Source: Fontibacter flavus (GTDB lineage: Bacteria > Bacteroidota > Bacteroidia > Cytophagales > Cyclobacteriaceae). Taken from it: a stretch of DNA of 64,000 bases. The position numbers and the translations under genes were made by a program. This document shows, piece after piece, positions 26,611-34,044 of the stretch (positions are counted from its first letter, which is position 1; each line of letters opens with the position of its first letter). The stretch spans positions 1-64,000 of the forward strand of contig NZ_JBHLWI010000016.1 of assembly GCF_042432905.1 (NCBI RefSeq), written 5' to 3'. The notes below the pieces were generated by a model. It was not told the origin of the DNA, searched no databases, and was given only the letters and a program-made list of their open reading frames with translations.

Positions 26611-26629
26611 AGTTGTTTTGGGTTATTGA

Positions 26630-28072
26630 TTATAGGAATATATGGGTTTGGATGATGAACTCTCCTGCATTGCCACTTCTTTTGAAATTTTCAAAAAGCG
26701 GTCTACTGCCATACTGAAAGGTGATTTTAGCTTGGTGACTGTTCATGTAATAGTTGAAGCCCAAATCATATTGCCATGAACTGTTATCAAAATAATCAAA
26801 ATTCTTGTAAGTGATCGCACCAAATGGCTGTAATCGGCCATGGTCTTCAAGAATATTTTTTGGTAATAAAAGGCCTGTTTGTGAATAGAAAATGCTACCT
26901 GTTCCGATTGTTGGCTGCGCATTTCCAGGACCATTTTGTGTGGTTCCTGCACCAAAACCAACATTCATGATGCCTACATTCCGCATATAGTTGGGCCCAA
27001 AATCGTAATTGTAATAAACCGCATAAGTCGTGAGGGCTGTGCCCTTCTCAGGATTTAGGGGAATATCCAGAAAAGCATCCAAACCAAACAACTTGATGTC
27101 ATGGTACTCAGCGCCACCGGCCGCATTTTTGGACATGGTGGCTTTTGGATGATGATGCCATCCACCTCCTATGTTGAATACCTTCTTGGTACCCAAGTAG
27201 GATCCTGTGAAAAAAGGTAATTTGTTATTTTCCTTTTCAAGAAATTGATAGGCAATATATCCCTGCGTGGCCCATTGGTCATTCACCACATTGGCGGCAA
27301 TTGGACGCTGTCTATTCACATCAAATGACCCTCCTGCACCAATGGAAAAAGGTTTGTTCAGAGCAATCCTATAATCCCAATTGGAAATCTGTCCTTTGGC
27401 ATAAATTCCAAACTGCCTGGCAAATTGATCCGTAAGTTCAATTAGTGGCCAGTTGAATATTGGCGCATCGATGGCCATAAAACTTAGTGTACTATGACTG
27501 CTCATCCTGGAAATCCCATTCCAATAATGCAGGCCTGCCCCAATATACAGTTCTTCTGTAAGCATAAATTCTGTCCAAATGTCATGGAAAAACATCTGGG
27601 GTTTCTTCGCCGACATCGCATTGGCTGCACCGGATCCAGTTTCAGGATTCACTGTAACAGGAAGATTGCCAGGGTTACCGGTAGCTCCTCCTCCCGGAAC
27701 TCCTCCATTGGTGAAGGTCTGATTGTTGATCCCCCAGTGGGAAAGAATGAGGAATCGAGGGGAAATCTGCGCATAGGCCAAAAACCTTGCTCTTCGAATA
27801 CCTATATCGAACGAATTGTTATTGGGCTGACCGTCTACCCCAAGAGTCCCAGGATTGTTTTCGGTTGCACGCATCCAAAGTTGGTTCCAGATCAGAAACC
27901 TGACGTATTTGGAACCATCATCTGTTAATTTTAGCGTAAGCGGTTTATAAGAATGATCGACAAACATTTCGTCAGCAGCTATCGATGTAGATAGCGTATC
28001 CTGACCAAATCCCGGTAATACCAGGGTTAAACATAAAATAAACCCACCCAGCCATTCGAGTGTAGATTTCAT
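26630..28072 (-). CDS. Outer-membrane beta-barrel (porin-like) protein
   Basis: A 480-residue secreted protein with a signal peptide (LGGFILCLTLVLPGFGQ) and a series of alternating aromatic strands ending in a terminal strand with Phe-Leu (EFIIQTHIFL). This is typical of an outer-membrane barrel, and the N-terminal part resembles phosphate/sugar-selective porin-like proteins of Bacteroidota. It is the first structural gene of the acetate transport cluster (19 bp before DUF4212), so it is the likely outer-membrane entry route for small carboxylates. The substrate is inferred from context only. Confidence 0.75.
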   Translation of the reverse strand: MKSTLEWLGGFILCLTLVLPGFGQDTLSTSIAADEMFVDHSYKPLTLKLTDDGSKYVRFLIWNQLWMRATENNPGTLGVDGQPNNNSFDIGIRRARFLAYAQISPRFLILSHWGINNQTFTNGGVPGGGATGNPGNLPVTVNPETGSGAANAMSAKKPQMFFHDIWTEFMLTEELYIGAGLHYWNGISRMSSHSTLSFMAIDAPIFNWPLIELTDQFARQFGIYAKGQISNWDYRIALNKPFSIGAGGSFDVNRQRPIAANVVNDQWATQGYIAYQFLEKENNKLPFFTGSYLGTKKVFNIGGGWHHHPKATMSKNAAGGAEYHDIKLFGLDAFLDIPLNPEKGTALTTYAVYYNYDFGPNYMRNVGIMNVGFGAGTTQNGPGNAQPTIGTGSIFYSQTGLLLPKNILEDHGRLQPFGAITYKNFDYFDNSSWQYDLGFNYYMNSHQAKITFQYGSRPLFENFKRSGNAGEFIIQTHIFL

Positions 28073-28218
28073 TGATTATTCTTTGGGTTTGTTGTTTTTG
28101 ACTTTTGTAGTCGGGCCCGAACAACAAGTGAAATCTAAATTGAAAATATGTAGAGCAAATGAAAAAACGGAGATATATTTTCGTTAAATAATTATAGCAA
28201 ACAAAATAATATTCCGAA
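28073..28218 (-). promoter_or_regulatory. Promoter/operator region of the acetate cluster
   Basis: A 146-bp AT-rich gap upstream of the porin gene. It contains an isolated GC-rich 10-bp perfect palindrome, TCGGGCCCGA (28111-28120), flanked by GTTGTT (28091-28096) and AACAAC (28120-28125), and TTTGGGTTTG at 28082-28091 (CAAACCCAAA on the coding strand), which recurs before the regulator gene at the same distance from the start. No perfect TAnnTTTG box was found. Confidence 0.45.
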
Positions 28219-28641
28219 TTATCTATTCCGGAACCTTTCCCATTTGATGATCATAAACTTGTCTCCCAGCTCTGTTATCAGCATACCGGTATCAGTCAGG
28301 TTCTCTTTCTGGGACATAAATTTGACTAATTCTGTATGATTAAGCACTTTATACGTCGGCCGATAGTCATAAGTCTCAGGGGCTTTGATTTTATATTGCT
28401 TGACCCAGTTCATGACAGAAACATGGCTTACACCTAATATTCTTTCGATTTCCCGATAAGAAATTCCTTCGATATAAAGTTGCAAAGCCTTTACAACATA
28501 ATACTTATCAATGGATTTCCCGAGCTTATTGACTGTAAAATGGTAACCGCACTTTTTACACTTAAATCGCTGCCTACCGCCAATAACACCACTTTTTACG
28601 GTTTTGGGATGCTCACACTTTGGGCAAATTGGCTTTTCCAT
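28219..28641 (-). CDS. InsA-like zinc-ribbon/HTH protein (domesticated IS1-type DNA-binding protein?)
   Basis: A 140-residue protein. Residues 1-35 form a zinc ribbon (Cys6, Cys9, Cys28, Cys31: CPKC … CKKC) and about 45-85 a helix-turn-helix (GISYREIERILGVSHVSVMNWV), the layout of InsA of IS1 elements. The last ~50 residues (TYKVLNHTELVKFM … LGDKFMIIKWERF) do not resemble InsA or the InsB transposase and lack a DDE core. There is no InsB gene, and the flanking repeats do not look like IS1 ends. It stands at the head of the acetate cluster, on the same strand, 146 bp before the porin gene. I infer a co-opted transcription factor; a transposase fragment is the alternative. Confidence 0.78.
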   Translation of the reverse strand: MEKPICPKCEHPKTVKSGVIGGRQRFKCKKCGYHFTVNKLGKSIDKYYVVKALQLYIEGISYREIERILGVSHVSVMNWVKQYKIKAPETYDYRPTYKVLNHTELVKFMSQKENLTDTGMLITELGDKFMIIKWERFRNR

Positions 28642-28650
28642 AACTGCTTA

Positions 28651-28722
28651 TTTTGGGTTTGATATATCAATTTAGCGAAAGTATAACATATTAGCAATAT
28701 ATACTTTTCTTTTAACCCAAAA
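28651..28722. repeat. Nested inverted repeats upstream of the InsA-like gene
   Basis: TTTTGGGTT (28651-28659) pairs with AACCCAAAA (28714-28722), and inside it AAAGTATA (28678-28685) pairs with TATACTTT (28700-28707). The nest covers the region just upstream of the minus-strand InsA-like gene and could be its operator; it could also form a terminator-like cruciform for neither gene. Confidence 0.45.
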
Positions 28723-28776
28723 AAGAAAGAACAGAATTTTCTCTATGTCAAATCGATTATTTAGGGTATAAAAACC

Positions 28777-29553
28777 CTATAAAAGCATCTCCAGCAAAAT
28801 GGCAAGTCCAAAAGCAAACATACTCACCAAAACCTTATTCAGGTAGAACCTATGGTCTGGACTACTCTCAAAAAATATTGTGGTAGAAATATGGAGAAAT
28901 CCGCCGGCAACTATCCCATAAAAGATATTCAAGGATTCACCCCCTAAGACCTTGCTTTCATACATCCAGTTACTCAATAACATTCCAAGAGGAGATGCCA
29001 GGGCAAAAATGATCAAGAGAAGGAAAATCCATCTCTTTTTCATGGCACTCATCAAGACTGCCACCAGTGCAAAAGCCTCAGGTCCCTTGTGCAACAAGAT
29101 ACCGAACAACAAATTGCCGCCACTATGATGATGGTGATGGTGGTCATGGCCACTATGGTCATGGTCATGTGCCAACAAGGAACCTTCATTGCCTAACAAA
29201 GTACCTTCCAAGAAGGCATGCAGAAATAGGCCTATCATGATCGTCCACACACCTACATTTGCAGCATGTTGGTGACTGGGATGATGGATATGTCCATGCT
29301 CTACACCCGTGGAAAGGAGTGCCAAAATTTGCTGAATAAAAAATCCCAATAAAATATAAAGCCCCATTCTGGTCGGGTTGCTTGATTCTACAAAGAGTTC
29401 AGGCAATATATGCAGCACCGTAATGGCAAAAAGATAAGAACCTGCAAATACCAAGACCAGCTTGAAATACTTCTCTTCCCAGCTGGGAATAAAATAAGCC
29501 AGTCCTCCGGCAAGCATTGCCGTCACAAACAAAAGGGTGAAATTTAAAGCCAT
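28777..29553 (-). CDS. ZIP-family divalent metal transporter
   Basis: A 258-residue membrane protein with about eight helices and a long histidine-rich loop (HDHDHSGHDHHHHHH around residues 128-142) between helices III and IV, typical of ZIP (Zn/Fe) importers. Helix IV/V residues (LLHKGPEAFALVAVL) match the family's conserved His-x-x-P-E pattern. It lies 22 bp after apbE on the same strand and is probably co-transcribed. Direction (uptake of Zn or Fe) follows the family. Confidence 0.88.
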   Translation of the reverse strand: MALNFTLLFVTAMLAGGLAYFIPSWEEKYFKLVLVFAGSYLFAITVLHILPELFVESSNPTRMGLYILLGFFIQQILALLSTGVEHGHIHHPSHQHAANVGVWTIMIGLFLHAFLEGTLLGNEGSLLAHDHDHSGHDHHHHHHSGGNLLFGILLHKGPEAFALVAVLMSAMKKRWIFLLLIIFALASPLGMLLSNWMYESKVLGGESLNIFYGIVAGGFLHISTTIFFESSPDHRFYLNKVLVSMFAFGLAILLEMLL

Positions 29554-29575
29554 TATAGTAGGTTATTAAATGCGA

Positions 29576-30637
29576 TCAATCTTGAATAAAGGAAAGATAA
29601 GGCTTGATGCCCTCACTGGCAAAAGACTTCATCTGACCCTCTTCATCATTGAAAATCAGGAAGATTTCGAAATTTTTTTGTGACTCCTGTAGCGCAATGG
29701 CCTTTTCGGTCCCCATCACCATCAATGACGTGGCAATGGCATCTGCAGTCATACAATCCTCTGCAAGAACCGTAGCACTCAATAATCCATGTCTGACCGG
29801 TCTTCCTGTAAAAGGATCTATGGTGTGGGAAAATTTCATCCCGTCAGCTTCGTAGTAATTTCTGTAATTTCCTGAAGTAGCCATCCCTTTATTATCCAAA
29901 GCAATGATGCTGTACAATTCATCAGATCGGCCTAATTCCTCAGGCTTGTTGACCCCGACTTTCCACAATTCTCCTTTTTCATTTACCCCTCTCGCCACTA
30001 GTTCACCACCGATTTCCACCAGCAAATCTTTAATCCCTTTCTTTTGCAGAAACTGCGCCACCACATCTACTCCATAACCTTTGGCAATGGCACTGAAATC
30101 CAAATACATTCCCGACCGCTGCTTTTTAACTACCCGCTCATTGAATTCAATTTGGTTGTACCCCACCAATGGCAGAATAGCAGTGATATTCACGCTGTCT
30201 TTCAATTGTGGACCTCCCGGGCCAAATCCCCATAAATTGACCAAAGGTCCAACTGTAGGATCGAATGCTCCCTGGGTCAAATCGTAAATCTGACGGCTTG
30301 ATTCCAAGACAGGATAAAAATACGGTAAGCTGAACACCAAAGAGTCACCTTGATTGAACTGGCTGATTTCAGAATCCGGAATATAAGTGGAAAGAGACTG
30401 GTTGAATAACAACAGCAAAGAATCCACCGATAGCTGAAAATCACGCTCATTGGGATCTAGGTACACAATCCTATAAGTGGTACCCATGGTGTTGCCGCTC
30501 AGTACCATTTTTCCCGAACTGACCTCAGGTATTTCTTCCACAGGAACCTGTTGATTCTGTCTGTACAGGTAGACGATTACCACCAATAACAAAAGGATAA
30601 TCGAGTAAATTATATTTTTATTCGCGTTGCTTCGCAT
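29576..30637 (-). CDS. apbE: FAD:protein FMN transferase
   Basis: A 353-residue ApbE/NosX-type flavin transferase that links FMN to threonines of partner proteins such as NqrB/C or RnfG. It has the AIAKGYGVD motif and the C-terminal Mg/FAD-binding segment SHTIDPFTGRPV … AEDCMTADAIATSLMVMG. The N-terminus is one hydrophobic helix (about 10-25) without a lipobox Cys, so it is membrane-anchored and faces the periplasm rather than being the usual lipoprotein. No Nqr or Rnf gene lies in the window. Confidence 0.92.
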   Translation of the reverse strand: MRSNANKNIIYSIILLLLVVIVYLYRQNQQVPVEEIPEVSSGKMVLSGNTMGTTYRIVYLDPNERDFQLSVDSLLLLFNQSLSTYIPDSEISQFNQGDSLVFSLPYFYPVLESSRQIYDLTQGAFDPTVGPLVNLWGFGPGGPQLKDSVNITAILPLVGYNQIEFNERVVKKQRSGMYLDFSAIAKGYGVDVVAQFLQKKGIKDLLVEIGGELVARGVNEKGELWKVGVNKPEELGRSDELYSIIALDNKGMATSGNYRNYYEADGMKFSHTIDPFTGRPVRHGLLSATVLAEDCMTADAIATSLMVMGTEKAIALQESQKNFEIFLIFNDEEGQMKSFASEGIKPYLSFIQD

Positions 30638-30744
30638 GAAAACTGCAATTTTTCCGAAAGTTAAGGCATATTTTCCAAATAAAGTTCCAAACAGGCCTTA
30701 AAAATGCAACTCTATTGCAAATTTTTTGCATCAATAAAAGCTGC

Positions 30745-30774
30745 TTTCAGCCTTGGTCAATTTTCCTATCTTTG
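30745..30774 (+). promoter_or_regulatory. ruvB promoter
   Basis: TATCTTTG (30767-30774) is a perfect -7 box, with TTTC (30745-30748) 18 nt upstream as a weak -33 element. Transcription would begin near 30781, which rules out the upstream in-frame start at 30753 and supports ATG 30795. Confidence 0.65.
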
Positions 30775-30794
30775 TACATGTTGAATGCATACAC

Positions 30795-31829
30795 ATGAGA
30801 GAAGATTATCTGAGTGGAGACAAGGACAAACTGAATTCCTCTGACAAGGAAATAGAAAAGGCCTTAAGACCCTTGAGTTTTGACGATTTTACTGGTCAGT
30901 TTAAAATCGTAGAAAACCTCAAGATTTTTGTGCTGGCGGCAAAGAGAAGGAATGAGCCCCTCGACCATGTGCTTTTGCATGGCCCCCCGGGACTGGGCAA
31001 AACCACGCTGAGCCATATTATTGCCAATGAACTGGAAGCTGGCATCAAGATTACATCTGGACCGGTGCTGGACAAGCCATCTGACCTCGCCGGATTGCTG
31101 ACGAACCTTGAAGAAGGGGATGTACTCTTTATAGATGAAATACACCGACTAAATCCGATCGTAGAAGAATATCTTTATTCGGCTATGGAGGATTTCAGGA
31201 TAGATATCATGTTGGACTCCGGACCAAATGCCCGTTCGGTGCAGATTTCCCTGAGTCCTTTTACGCTGATAGGTGCTACTACCCGCTCAGGGTTATTGAC
31301 CTCGCCATTACGGGCAAGGTTTGGCATCAATTCCCGACTGGAATATTATGATGCCAAATTATTGACTGACATAGTCAGCAGGTCTGCAAGTATCCTGCAG
31401 ACACCCATTGATGAGGTGGCGGCATTTGAAATTGCCAGAAGGAGCAGGGGTACGCCTAGGATTGCCAATATGTTGCTCAGAAGAACAAGGGATTTTGCTG
31501 AAATCAAAGGCAACGGTAAAATCACCTTGGAAATCGCAAAAATGGCCCTAAATGCCCTAGATGTTGATGAACATGGACTGGATGAAATGGACAACCGTAT
31601 TTTGATGACCATCATTGATAAGTTTAAAGGTGGTCCTGTGGGCTTAGGCACAATTGCTACTGCTTGTGGGGAAGAAGCAGAAACCATAGAAGAGGTTTAC
31701 GAACCCTTCCTGATACAGGAGGGATACCTGAAAAGAACTTCCAGAGGAAGGATGGCCACAGAACTCGCATACAAGCACCTCAATATCAAACCTAACTTTG
31801 GAGGCAGTACAGGGAGCCTTTTTGAATAA
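30795..31829 (+). CDS. ruvB: Holliday junction branch-migration ATPase RuvB
   Basis: A 344-residue AAA+ motor of the RuvABC recombination-repair complex. Visible are Walker A (GPPGLGKTT), Walker B (LFIDEIHR), sensor 1 (LIGATTRSG), the arginine finger (RARFG) and the winged-helix C-terminus (RTSRGRMATELAYKHL). The start at 30795 gives the usual RuvB length; the alternative upstream codon lies before the promoter -7 box. It is followed after 18 bp by queG, probably in one operon. Confidence 0.97.
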   Translation: MREDYLSGDKDKLNSSDKEIEKALRPLSFDDFTGQFKIVENLKIFVLAAKRRNEPLDHVLLHGPPGLGKTTLSHIIANELEAGIKITSGPVLDKPSDLAGLLTNLEEGDVLFIDEIHRLNPIVEEYLYSAMEDFRIDIMLDSGPNARSVQISLSPFTLIGATTRSGLLTSPLRARFGINSRLEYYDAKLLTDIVSRSASILQTPIDEVAAFEIARRSRGTPRIANMLLRRTRDFAEIKGNGKITLEIAKMALNALDVDEHGLDEMDNRILMTIIDKFKGGPVGLGTIATACGEEAETIEEVYEPFLIQEGYLKRTSRGRMATELAYKHLNIKPNFGGSTGSLFE

Positions 31830-31847
31830 AACCGATACAAAGGTCAC

Positions 31848-32777
31848 ATGACTAACCTGAGTGATAAGTATGCCGGAATCATCAAATCACAGGCAAAAAA
31901 GCTTGGATTTGATTTTTGTGGCATTGCCAAAGCGGAATTTCTAGAGGAGGAAGCCCCAAAACTTGAGCAATGGCTAAACCAACATTATCATGGGGAAATG
32001 GCCTACATGGCCAACCATTTTGATAAACGATTGGACCCAACAAAATTGGTGGATGGAGCCAAAACAGTCGTAAGTCTTATTTACAACTACTACCCTTCTG
32101 AAAGGCTTTCCGAAGGCCCTGAAGATTACAAATTGGCAAAATATGCCTATGGTCAGGACTATCACTTTGTGATCAAAGACAAACTGAAAAGACTGCTTGC
32201 TGTACTTCAGGAGAAAATCGGTGAATTTGGAGGAAAAGCATTTGTAGATTCAGCTCCTGTCATGGAAAGACAATGGGCCCAGAAATCAGGATTGGGCTGG
32301 TTAGGAAAAAACAGTCTTCTGCTCAATAAGCAAATGGGCAGCTTCTTCTTTTTGGCAGAATTGATCATCGACCTGGAAGTAAGCCCGGACCCACCCATGG
32401 TCAAAGATTACTGTGGCACCTGTACCAAATGTATAGATGCCTGTCCTACCGAAGCCATCGTCAAACCAGGAGTGGTCAATGGCTCTCATTGTATTTCATA
32501 TTTCACTATTGAACTCAAAGAACAGATCCCTCAGGAAGTCAAGGGGAAGTTTGACAATTGGATTTTTGGATGTGACATCTGTCAGGACGTATGTCCTTGG
32601 AACAGATTTTCCAAAGCGCACAAGGAGCCTCTATTTGATCCACATCCGGATTTGAAGCAATTGAGGAAAAAAGATTGGGAGGAAATTACCGCAGAAACTT
32701 TTAATAAAGTCTTTAAAAAATCAGCGGTCAAAAGAACCAAGTTCAGCGGCCTCCTGAGAAACATTAACTTTCAATAG
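31848..32777 (+). CDS. queG: Epoxyqueuosine reductase
   Basis: A 309-residue Fe-S/cobalamin enzyme for the last step of queuosine synthesis in tRNA, reducing epoxyqueuosine. It shows the active-site region RQWAQKSGLGWLGKNS and two 4Fe-4S clusters: CGTCTKCIDACPTEA and CDICQDVCPWN. Length is slightly shorter than QueG of E. coli, as in many Bacteroidota that lack the C-terminal HEAT-like extension. It sits 18 bp after ruvB. Confidence 0.95.
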   Translation: MTNLSDKYAGIIKSQAKKLGFDFCGIAKAEFLEEEAPKLEQWLNQHYHGEMAYMANHFDKRLDPTKLVDGAKTVVSLIYNYYPSERLSEGPEDYKLAKYAYGQDYHFVIKDKLKRLLAVLQEKIGEFGGKAFVDSAPVMERQWAQKSGLGWLGKNSLLLNKQMGSFFFLAELIIDLEVSPDPPMVKDYCGTCTKCIDACPTEAIVKPGVVNGSHCISYFTIELKEQIPQEVKGKFDNWIFGCDICQDVCPWNRFSKAHKEPLFDPHPDLKQLRKKDWEEITAETFNKVFKKSAVKRTKFSGLLRNINFQ

Positions 32778-32832
32778 TACATTAGATACTATTTTCATTA
32801 TATAGGTAACTTTACAGAAATTAATCCAGGCT

Positions 32833-34002
32833 ATGCAAATTTCAAAAGTCTCCACAAAGACAGATGAATCAGAGTTTATCAGGGCTCATGTAAACATCAA
32901 TAGCGCTTATCCCAATTGGATCAGACCATTGGATAAGGATGTGTTGGGTGTTTTTGATCCTCAGAAAAACAAGTTTTTACAACAAGGAGAAGCCTGCAGG
33001 TGGAACCTTAAAGATGATTCAGGCAAACTGATTGGAAGAATTGCCGCATTTGTCAACAAGCGTTACAAAAACAAAGGGGACAAGTTCCCGGTAGGAGGAG
33101 TCGGTTTTTTTGATTGTATTGATGATCAACAGGCCGCGAATCTGCTTTTCGATACAGCAAAAGCATGGTTAGCTGAACGTGGCATGCAAGCCATGGATGG
33201 CCCTATCAATATTGGGGACAGGGATAAATGGTGGGGACTTTTGGTAGAAGGTTTTCATCCTCCCATTTATAATATGAATTATAACCCTCCCTATTACCAA
33301 AAGCTTTTTGAGACCTATGGATTCCAGGTATTTTATAATCAGATCTGTTGGAGCCTTCAGGTAGCGGCATCCAATCAGCTAGAACCAAAATTTTATGAAT
33401 ATCACAAAAAATTTGCCCAGAACCCGGACTTTAAAGCCAGGCATATCCAGAAAAACCAGCTGTCGAAATATGCAGAAGACCTGACAATTGTCTACAACAA
33501 AGCTTGGGCGAAGCATGAGGGAAACAAAGAAATCAACAAGGCTCATGCACTAAAACTACTACAATCCATGAAACCCGTTTTGGATGAAAAACTGATTTGG
33601 TTTGTGTACCATAAAGAAGAACCGGTTGTGATGTGGATCAACCTACCGGATATCAATCAGATCATCAAAAGTTTAAATGGTAAGTTGGGACTTTGGGAAA
33701 AACTCAAATTCTTCTTGATCAAAACCTTCGGAAAAAACAGCAGTTTTGTGGGACTTGTATTTGGAATAGTACCTGAATTCCAAGGTTCCGGTCTGGATTA
33801 TTTCATGATTGTGGAAGCAGAAAAAGAAATTAAAAAAACGAGGTCCTACAAAACCCTAGAACTGTATTGGCAGGGTGATTTTAACCCAAAGATGCTGAAC
33901 ATATCGAAGAACCTGGGAGCTAAACAAAGCAGGAAAATGATTACCTACCGATACAATTTCGATAGAAATATACCTTTTGAAAGGCATCCTATCCTGACAT
34001 AA
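32833..34002 (+). CDS. GNAT-fold acyltransferase-like protein (YghO-like)
   Basis: A 389-residue soluble protein with a predicted duplicated acyl-CoA N-acyltransferase fold. The N-terminal half has RIAAFVNKRY … VGGVGFFDC and DGPINIGDRDKWWG, and the C-terminal half has VFGIVPEFQGSGLDYFMI, the acetyl-CoA-binding type loop (Q/R-x-x-G-x-G/A). E. coli YghO and related proteins of unknown substrate look alike. It lies 55 bp after queG and ends inside a strong bidirectional terminator. Confidence 0.72.
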   Translation: MQISKVSTKTDESEFIRAHVNINSAYPNWIRPLDKDVLGVFDPQKNKFLQQGEACRWNLKDDSGKLIGRIAAFVNKRYKNKGDKFPVGGVGFFDCIDDQQAANLLFDTAKAWLAERGMQAMDGPINIGDRDKWWGLLVEGFHPPIYNMNYNPPYYQKLFETYGFQVFYNQICWSLQVAASNQLEPKFYEYHKKFAQNPDFKARHIQKNQLSKYAEDLTIVYNKAWAKHEGNKEINKAHALKLLQSMKPVLDEKLIWFVYHKEEPVVMWINLPDINQIIKSLNGKLGLWEKLKFFLIKTFGKNSSFVGLVFGIVPEFQGSGLDYFMIVEAEKEIKKTRSYKTLELYWQGDFNPKMLNISKNLGAKQSRKMITYRYNFDRNIPFERHPILT

Positions 34003-34030
34003 AAAAAAGGCCAATGATGGCCTTTTTTTT
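34001..34030. terminator. Bidirectional terminator
   Basis: Eight A, then GGCC, a 6-nt loop, GGCC and eight T: a symmetrical stem that can end transcription from both the GNAT-like gene (+) and the IPT/kelch-like lipoprotein gene (-). Confidence 0.88.
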
Positions 34031-34044
34031 ATGATTCAATTTTT

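Noticed and set aside
28073..28776. Intact IS1-like insertion sequence
   Set aside because: Only an InsA-like ORF exists; there is no InsB/DDE ORF, no matching terminal inverted repeats on both sides and no target duplication visible.
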